A DNA stretch of 64,000 nucleotides, taken from the NCBI GenBank assembly GCA_014526335.1, contig JACTAT010000061.1, forward strand, positions 2,074,421 through 2,138,420, read 5' to 3'. The translations under genes were made by a program, and so were the position numbers. Positions within the stretch are counted from its first letter, which is position 1, and each line of letters starts with the position of its first letter. This DNA comes from Chrysaora quinquecirrha (Eukaryota > Cnidaria > Scyphozoa > Semaeostomeae > Pelagiidae). Below the pieces are notes generated by a model that was not told the origin of the DNA, did no database searches, and saw only the letters and a list, made by a program, of their open reading frames with translations. Below are positions 57,301 to 64,000 of this stretch, in pieces.

Positions 57301-59888
57301 CGAAACTACGACTCATGTAATCAGTCTAGAATGAGACTATAATAGCTCTCTAGCTTGTACCAGTATGGTGATAAATCTCTCCAGCTGTCATATGCATTAA
57401 ACCGTATACTGTGCAATTTAGAATTCTATATCTCATTTTTCTCTCTTTTTCAGGATATGCCCAATATTTCAGATCTCAAACGTTACTGGTTTCAACATCG
57501 ACTTGCTAAAAATGTTCCTGAATCTGCTATCTGCAAGAGGGGGCTTTGTCGAAAACGAACCTCCAATTTTCCAGATTGATGACACTTACTCAGTCGCTGT
57601 AAGTCTAAATTTTTTATCTTGCAAGTACTTGATCTCATTCAAGGTATTTATTGAAAACGATAGCCCAGTAAAGGCACTCTTACAAAGTGAATTCTTTTGT
57701 GGATCTCGACTCTTTTGGCCTACTCAATCTGTGACTTGAAATAACCTGTAAAAATGCTACGAAGTGTGGTCATGTATTAGTAGACTTATTACATTCTTCG
57801 TAGTCTACGCTCCTCCACACTCCACCTCCCTGCTCCAACTACTGAGGAAACAGCTGTATGTAGTTGTAATTGTTAGAAGCTGTTTCTGAAGTGAAAGGTA
57901 ATCAGTCTAATGTATTAGATCTATGGATGTCTATTGATCAGTCAAAATATACGCTGGAGCTGCACTGAATACCGATTCTGCAAGAGTTCCTTCTCTCAAC
58001 CTTGCTACAAGGGTTCATCTGGGTTGGGTTCATCTTGTAATTCTCCAAGGCTCTTCCATGATTTGGTTTTTTGATTGTGACTGTATTTGTTGACGTTTCT
58101 CTACATTAAGTAGGTGCAAAGTAACCATGAATCTGCCTTGTCCGTAACATATCAGCCTTTATTTCAATAATTTCTGATTTTTTCCAGGGTGTTGGTACTG
58201 TCGTGTCTGGTACGACTTTGCAAGGTGTAGTACGACTGAATGATGTGCTGTTCTTAGGCCCTGATGCACTTGGAAGGTTCCAGCCATTACCAATCAAGAG
58301 CATCCATCGAAAGAGAATGCCTGTGAAAGAAGTTAGGGCCGGGCAGACAGCTTCATTTGCACTCAAAAAAGTAAGTTTTGCTTTGTTTTATGTAAATTGC
58401 TCTTGCCTTTGTTCGATTGATCAAGCATCGAATACACGTCACTCAAATACACTGCTAACCCCTAAAAGGTATATGCACTGACCTCTATAACTTATTGTCT
58501 TGGTCATTATTACGAAGGGCGGCTTTTGTAAGTATCCCATTCGTTTGCACTGAGAATATGTTTTGTTTTGAAATCTGAAAGATTTCACAAGAAATGTAGT
58601 AAATGAAAAAATTCTCAAAACAAACTCAAATTAATTGTCTATACTACTCTGCAAGGCTTTGGCGAGAGTGCCAGAGAATCTTCATGAAATTTTTAATGAA
58701 GAGATCCAAACGAGAATTTTGCAATGCCCATGTGTTATCTTTGGCACTCCCGTGGCTCTGCAAAAACACGCGTGGCTTGACAAGATCCTCTGCGAGATAT
58801 CTGTGTGTGAAGTCTACAAAATGTGTACCAAAGCTCTGTGTCACATCTGCAGGAGTTATTTTGTGAGAGCTTCATGATGATTTGAATTCTACAAGTCACC
58901 TTTTAGATTTCGGCAAAATCTCTTGTAAAGCTCTCCGCAGCTTTACAGAACGCTGCGGGGGGAATTCGATGTTCTAAATTTACGAGAGTTCTGCGAGTTC
59001 TATGCGAGAATTCTGCGGGATATATGAGGAAAGTCTGCAGCGTCAAATTTTCTTGCAGATAAAACGACAGGATATAAGGAAAGGAATGGTTATGGTTGCA
59101 AAAGAGGTTGATGCTGTAGCGACATGGGAATTTGAAGCAGAAGTTCTTGTTCTACATCATCCAACCACAATCAGTACAAGATATCAAGCTATGGGTAAGC
59201 CAGTTTTGTCGATTTTTTATTTGTTTTTTCTGATACTCTCTGATCTCCAACTGGTAGGAGGCAAGATATATTCGGGGGGTGTTGGGAAACTTCTTGGAAT
59301 CTAAAGTGTGGGATTCGGGACAGACTGTGAGGTTGGAAAGCTCTCGGACAGGCTTGAATGGTCATCTGACAATGCCACTGGTCTTGTCAGACAATAACGG
59401 TCATGTGATATTACCACTTCTTTCTGCTCATTGGCTGTTGCACATCTATTTCAGTTCACTGCGGCAGTTTGAGGCAAACAGCAACAATCTTGTCAATGGA
59501 CCAAGAACATCTTAGGACGGGCGACAGGGCATTGTGTCATTTCCGTTTCATTAAAAATCCGGAATATATTCAAGCAGGAACCAAAATGATTTTCCGAGAA
59601 GGCCGGACGAAAGCAGTCGGCACTATAACAAGGCTTTTCAATGAAATACCCGGTCAAAGCTCGCATAATACCAGAGCTGGAAAGTCACACAAAGCACAGA
59701 TGCATAATAAAGCACAACAGTCAAAAAGAAGTCGGAATGCTCCGAAGAAGCCCGCACAGCCACCACAGAATGAACCGGCTGCCACGACCGACAAACATTC
59801 GGCAAAATCAGCAACAAGTATAGCTAATGGACACGCTGTTGCGAATACAGCTGCAGCAACAACTACTGTACGAACTGCTGAGTACTAA
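51340..59888 (+). CDS. GTPBP1: GTP-binding protein 1 (translational GTPase)
   Basis: Twelve exons join in frame to 630 residues (human about 669): 51340-51456, 52387-52495, 53391-53571, 54108-54316, 54542-54585, 55232-55327, 55757-55793, 56555-56756, 57454-57598, 58188-58370, 59059-59194, 59455-59888. GTPase motifs are GNVDAGKST (141-149), DLAGHEK (226-232) and TKID (282-285). They are followed by the two elongation-factor-like beta-barrel domains ([35 protein letters not shown]) and a low-complexity Lys/Pro/Ala tail. The family is eEF1A-like and acts on aminoacyl-tRNA, stalled ribosomes and mRNA turnover in the cytoplasm. Similarity is strong throughout, so GTPBP1 rather than a distant GTPase is certain; GTPBP2 is the alternative paralog but motif variants such as [10 protein letters not shown] favour GTPBP1. 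The 3' end converges with COQ7. Confidence 0.92.
51460..52386. other. GTPBP1 intron 1, nothing recognised
   Basis: No gene inside. A stretch near 51739-51960 (AAACCATTACAAATTCCGAAG; GGGCCCAAGATCTGGAACTC) reads like the decayed C-terminal end of a non-LTR retrotransposon reverse transcriptase frame ([13 protein letters not shown] type), a fragment seen in many animals. Confidence 0.45.
51750..51915 (+). pseudogene. Relic of a non-LTR retrotransposon 3' coding end
   Basis: The frame around 51815 reads [20 protein letters not shown] followed by NNKEFKA. This is the well-known last block of LINE reverse transcriptase ORFs (GPKLWNSLP, I..S....FK..LK). It ends a few codons later. The rest of the element is absent. 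Confidence 0.7.
52510..52945. repeat. (TTGA)n-type array in GTPBP1 intron 2
   Basis: Degenerate TTGATTGATTGA over about 435 bp, matching the array in DRC10 intron 1 in motif and orientation. Confidence 0.9.
53655..54090. repeat. R8 inverted-repeat element in GTPBP1 intron 3
   Basis: Left arm AACATTTTCGGGC..CTTCAGAATATAAACGTCAG and right arm TTTCTGACGTTTATACTCTA..TATGCCCGAAATGTTTC are inverse. The core has ATGCACCAATCAGAAAGCG and AGAGTCCAAGTGAGAAAACG. The right end lies only about 20 bases from the acceptor of exon 4 (54108). Confidence 0.8.
55895..56292. repeat. Diverged R3 MITE in GTPBP1 intron 7
   Basis: GTGACGTGGCAAAACGTTCAAC, ACAATGCTTCATCGTTTGGCC and a right end CAATGTTTGATCGTTTGGCC + AGGGCCTT mark the family. 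Left boundary uncertain. Confidence 0.6.
56909..57182. repeat. R7 MITE in GTPBP1 intron 8
   Basis: Left TAGACCTTATAAGGAGGTCT with GTAACATTTTTCTGGAAAATGG and right CCATCTTCCAGAAAATG with GAAAAGGTCTA are inverse ends; a TA at each end would fit a TA target site. Confidence 0.78.
57186..57337. repeat. R6 MITE with 9-bp target duplication GAATGAGAC
   Basis: Duplications at 57186-57194 and 57329-57337. The 134-bp element has perfect 12-bp ends TAGACTGATTAC / GTAATCAGTCTA and internal CCCAGTTATCGCTC and ACTACGACTC. It starts 4 bases after the R7 copy. Confidence 0.92.
57772..57918. repeat. R5 MITE with 9-bp target duplication ATGTATTAG
   Basis: Duplications at 57772-57780 and 57910-57918 flank a 129-bp element with ends TAGACTTATTAC / GTAATCAGTCTA. 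Interior GTAGTCTACGCTCCTCCACA matches copies at 35092 and 48196. Confidence 0.92.
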
Positions 59889-61119
59889 TAGAGTAAAAAT
59901 ATTCTAGGATTTTCAATAAGAGTTTTGTTTTGATTTTGTACAGGTATAGGCCAATAACAGTAAGGTTCTCTAAAAAGGATTTAGGATCAGATAATAGTAA
60001 GGTATTATAAAGGAGATTCAGGGCCAGAAATGCTCTAATAACTAAAACGTCTACGTGAAGACTGTTGTTGCCCATTTTGAACGGTATCATTTAGTTTAAA
60101 CTAACTGTTGGCGAGGCCGTTGGTAACACAGTAATCTTGCAGCCCGTATAAAGTAGATAAAAGGCTTACATTTAATGTCTACTGTAAGTACTGATCCGAG
60201 TGTTGATAACTTATATCCTTATACTTTGTGATTTTAAGACTTATTCGTCTAGATTTTGCGGTGGTAGCAGCTACTTTCTACCTCCCCCCTTAAAAAGCAG
60301 AATGTTGCCTGCGCAGTTAATCTGATTTTCCTCACGCTTCCTTGCCATAACCATTCGCAAAATTGTTTGCTCTCTCCACGGTAGTTGCCGAGTCGTATAG
60401 GAAAAGTTCTACCCCCAAATGGCTTGTTATTAGAGAGCTAAGCTTTATAGAAGAAGGGGGGGGGCTTAAAAGAGTCAGGAAAGTGCTCTGCTTTTCGCTA
60501 GCCAGAAAGGATAATACTTACTTTAAAAGATTCTTTAGATATAAAAGCTTTGACCTTTAAACACGGGTAATGCTACAATACGCATACGCTTATTCCGACG
60601 TTCATTTTACCCCCATGTTATCGCTCACTTCTTACGATTGTACGGCTTACTACAAAAGACGTCAGCATGGGGGGGAGGTACTGAAAAGATAGGTCTACTT
60701 ACAGAGAGAAAGGGCGTTGTCGAGATTTTATGGTGTTATTGCTCACACATTCTCACCCGTAAGGCTATGCTTCCTTGCTCCCAAAAAGGCTAGGAGAGCT
60801 TCAATAGTTCCTTATTTTAGTATATTTATGGTAATGTATACGTTTGAGTATTCACAAATACGAACTGATTTATCGTTCTTTAAACTAAGCGTGTGATGTA
60901 ACTGTATATGGTATTATTAACTTAATAACTTCGAGACCAAAGATTCATGACCAAAAAATTGTGTATCTCCTAATGTCGCGTTTTCTAGTCAAAGAGTTTT
61001 CGATAACAAAGTTAGACCCAATTATTTAGACCACTCTATTGAAAACATTAACTTTTAACTTTATCAAAGACATAGTCAATTTGTAGCAAATAATATACAA
61101 GATTTCTGTTTATAAATAA
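59889..61119. other. Intergenic between convergent GTPBP1 and COQ7
   Basis: No gene recognised. GGGGGGGGG runs at 60458 and 60669 and AT-rich sequence. 3' untranslated regions of both genes are expected at the margins. Confidence 0.4.
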
Positions 61120-62792
61120 TTAGATTTTTTCTGAAAGCCAGATCGCTGAACGACAACCAGCTTGAATAACAGTCTTCATTACATCATAAAAAGGAGCCTA
61201 GAAAAGAGGAAATATGATTGAGTTGAATTGAGACTGATGAAAATGCATGTGTATAAGAATGTTCACAAGCCCAAAAAACCCTGGTCTCTTTCCTGTCTGG
61301 CTTATGGTTTCTCTTGCTTGTCTAATCTCTTGTCACCTCTCTATTACAACACTCCCTAAAATAAACGCCTATTCCATTACACCTGTATCTCTAATTGGAC
61401 AAAATTTCTGGAAAGCCAAACTCCTCCTTTCTCTAATTGGCTCCTCTTCCCTCTAAAGCCAAGTTTTCTCTAATTGGCTCCCTTTTTATTACTCCTCTCT
61501 AAAAATGGGTCCTCTCCAAATTACTACTCTCTCTTTTACTGCCCCCCTTTTTTACTCCACTCTCTCTAATTGGCTTCCAACTTTCTCTTTAATTTGCTTC
61601 CTCTCTTTTGTACCCCCCTCTTTCTCTAATTGGCTTTGTAACATATTGCTCAAACCTCCTATATAATTACCTTCTCTCCGTCCATTTCTATTCCAATGTC
61701 ATGATGCTCCATTTCTTCATCTCTGAACTGATGTATTATCTGAGAAAGAATATTGAAAATAAGAACAATTATTATAGCAATACAACCAATAACACTTTCA
61801 GTCTTTATTTCAGTATGACCTTGACTCGTTTACAGTATTAATTTGGTTTTACAATGTACCTCTAAAAGTTCTTTATGACCTTCAGGATCATCACTTAGGA
61901 GTTCTCGAAGCTGGCTATAAAAGAGACAAGAGGATAGAGTCATTCCCTTTCCACCAATCATTCCCTCAAACCAAGCCATCTTTATTTAAACTAAGCACAG
62001 TTATGCATTATTAAATACCTGTCGTAATGTTCACCTATTACTTCTTCTACTGCCACTGTGCATGCCATGGCTGCCTCTTTTCCAAGCAGAGCTGTGCCAG
62101 CACCTACGAAATAAAGACGTTAGTCAGTACAGTACTCAAAATGCCAAGTTTTGATTGCTTGCAGTCTGCAGAGCAAAACCTTACCGTTAAGCAGAAATTG
62201 TAAGAGTAATTTTTTGTGGAGGAAAGTGGGAGTGTCAGGGAGTGCATGGAGCACTTGGTTAGATGCGCCCTAATCACGACAGCAGTACATTCAACCCTCT
62301 GTTTGACTGAAGTAAAGTCTGTGCTGCAAATGTATACCTAAAGCATAGCCAGCGATGTCCCAGAATGGTAGTAGGACAGTAGGTCTTGCTCTGTGCTTTA
62401 CAATTAATTCATTCATCTTCTTTAAGTGTGCTTTTTCATCATCCCACATTTTCTATGGAAGAAAGAAATAAAGAATAATTATAAGGAGAGGAGGAGACGG
62501 GGCAGGGGCTAATCACTCTTTTTATATACTCTTCTGAAACCATTCTGCTAATCTTTACCTGAATCGTATCCCCAACAGGACTGTCTTTCAAAACAGCCAT
62601 TTGCCCTGCGTATATTCTGTCTGCTCCAAATTCCCCTGCATGATCAACCCTAATTATCTTGTCAATAAGCTTCGTAGCTCTCTGTTTATAGTATCTTTCT
62701 GTTTTGCTAGCTTTTGTACATAAACAGCGGCAATATTTCTTTGATAGATTAACTTCAAGGAGATATTTTGGTCTTATTCTGCAAGCCATCAT
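61120..62792 (-). CDS. COQ7: 5-demethoxyubiquinone hydroxylase, mitochondrial (COQ7)
   Basis: Six minus-strand exons: 62792-62559, 62452-62338, 62103-62019, 61914-61860, 61739-61671, 61197-61120, giving 211 residues (human 217). The first about 35 residues are basic with no acidic run, fitting a mitochondrial targeting sequence. The diiron ligands are all visible: Glu54 ([15 protein letters not shown]), Glu84 and His87 (MWDDEKAH), Glu136 ([13 protein letters not shown]), Glu172 and His175 (RDEEMEHH). The enzyme hydroxylates demethoxyubiquinone in ubiquinone biosynthesis on the matrix side of the inner membrane. The end reads [12 protein letters not shown], matching the GCRVAIYLSERL type of the family. 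Two Met at the start are both possible. All introns are GT-AG. Confidence 0.94.
61390..61650. repeat. CTCTCTAATTGGCTCC repeat in COQ7 intron 5
   Basis: Irregular tandem copies of TCTCTAATTGGCTYCC with C/T-rich spacers on the plus strand, between the last two exons of COQ7. Confidence 0.85.
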
Positions 62793-64000
62793 CTTCTTGC
62801 CTGTATGTGATTATGTAATTTCTCGTCTTTGGAAAGCTAGCATCTTGCACGAGCCTCTTTTCCAAAAAGCTAGCATTTTGACTTAGCCTCTTTTTAGTGT
62901 TTTCCCGCGTTTTTTTGTTCTTTTGAAACCTTTCCAATGCTCAATAGCAACAAACTGAAACTGTTTTCCTCTTCCTGCTGTCCAGAAAATGTCTTCCTTC
63001 TCTTGTCAAAGTCAAAGACCTATCTATAAGCAGCAAGCCGTAAGTTGGATTTACTTAACATTTAATTTGAGAAGATTTTTCAATTTAAAATATCATTTAT
63101 TGAGCAGTGCAGTGCCGTAAGTCTCGCAATCATGTGCCTGGCCTAGGAAAAGGGCCTAACCAAACAACCAAAATTTCACGGATCATATCACAATCATTGC
63201 CATTTTTGACTGTCATCACAATCATAATCAACAATATCATAATTTACCAGTCATCATCATCTCCATCATAATCATTATTATCCCCGTCGTCATCATCATC
63301 ATCATTACCAATGTCCTTACCATCATCGTAATAATAATAATCATCATCAACATTACATCATTATTATAATCATCAACATTGTCATCATCATCATGATTCT
63401 ACTGTTCTTAAACAATAGAGAGCAATACTTTTCCCCCAAACACTTTTTTTTTAATAAGCAACTTGACTACGGGTCAAGCCCTCGAAGTTGCTTAACGTAT
63501 CTGGTCTTTCAGCCCTTGCAGAATGATTGGGTACCCCCTAAAAACTCTTTTTTTGGCTCCTTTCATGCTTTTCAATGTAATTGACAAGTTTGCGATGATG
63601 TATTGTATAAAAATAGGGATTTCGACCAAAAATTTGAGCAAATCCTAGCCCTTACAGTAGTAGCTTATTGATCAGTTGCTTATTAAAAAAAAGACTGTAC
63701 TTCCTGTTCAGTGCTATGATGTCATAAGTTCAAAAATAGTGATTTGTTGTCTGAAAAATGTCAGGGGACGTTTCCACACATTGCCTTGAGATAATATGAG
63801 AAAAGCATAACCATTTGTCCATTTGAAGAGTCTTGTGCTGCCAATTGGCTACGATGGAAACCAGCCCCTCCTGCACCCCTTGTCTCCGGCTTGCCTGACT
63901 GGTTTCCTTCCTATAACTTTGTTCTTTAGAAGAAATTTCGAAGAAAGAGTTCCTGGTCATTAAAGATCGCATGTTTCGTTATAGACCTTTTTCAACAGAT
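62793..64000. other. Upstream of COQ7 to window end; repeats, no gene
   Basis: A 34-bp tandem duplication (AAAGCTAGCATYTTG) lies at 62833-62895. (CAT)n-type repeats fill 63195-63395. A foldback runs from TTTTTTTTAATAAGCAACTTG at 63446 to CAGTTGCTTATTAAAAAAAAG at about 63674. At 63985 TAGACCTTTTTCAACAGAT begins another R7-like element cut by the window end. Confidence 0.55.

Overview
This is a eukaryotic, animal-type window. It is AT-rich, has spliced genes with GT-AG introns, and is packed with small repeats. Eleven protein-coding loci can be supported. The carboxyl end of a MAM protein carrying a ShK (six-cysteine) domain, a local expansion of Gal3ST-type sulfotransferases, and Penelope-like elements with hammerhead ribozymes fit a marine invertebrate. 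A cnidarian, probably an anthozoan, is my best guess, but no single marker proves it. The window contains one gap of exactly 500 N (37563-38062).

Layout. 1-11800: Gal3ST-like gene 1 (+), a 28-bp minisatellite field, simple repeats, and two nearly identical Penelope-like fragments in inverted orientation. 11826-19612: SZRD1 (+, 7 coding exons), whose introns hold a 2.2-kb inverted-repeat transposon, a GAT array, another patch of the minisatellite and two tandem tRNA-derived SINE copies. 19613-24098: no gene, old MITEs. 24099-33640: Gal3ST-like genes 2 and 3 (+), with a third Penelope fragment between them. 33641-35380: several foldback MITEs. 35400-36658: the last two exons of a MAM-ShK gene (-), whose upstream part is missing near the assembly gap.

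38246-62792 is a dense block of conserved genes: DRC10/IQCD (+), an unrecognised 312-residue protein (-), IFT27 (+), a Josephin deubiquitinase JOSD1/2 (-), GTPBP1 (+) and COQ7 (-). DRC10 and IFT27 are ciliary. The unrecognised gene is head to head with IFT27 across 321 bp that contains a forkhead-like and an RFX half-site, and DRC10 has an X-box-like site just upstream of its start. JOSD and GTPBP1 are head to head, as I recall they are in human 22q13.1; IFT27 and GAL3ST1 also map to human 22q, so part of an old linkage group may be preserved here.

The most informative observations are: (i) hammerhead ribozyme folds in all three Penelope fragments; (ii) a MITE family with TAGACTKATTAC termini and perfect 9-bp target duplications at four sites; (iii) a 2211-bp inverted-repeat element with an 8-bp duplication whose arms are built of GC-rich palindromes, pentamer-like repeats and a 20-bp minisatellite; (iv) three Gal3ST paralogs of which only one keeps the full set of presumed catalytic residues; (v) one-base differences in poly-A runs that break two genes and distinguish the two Penelope copies.
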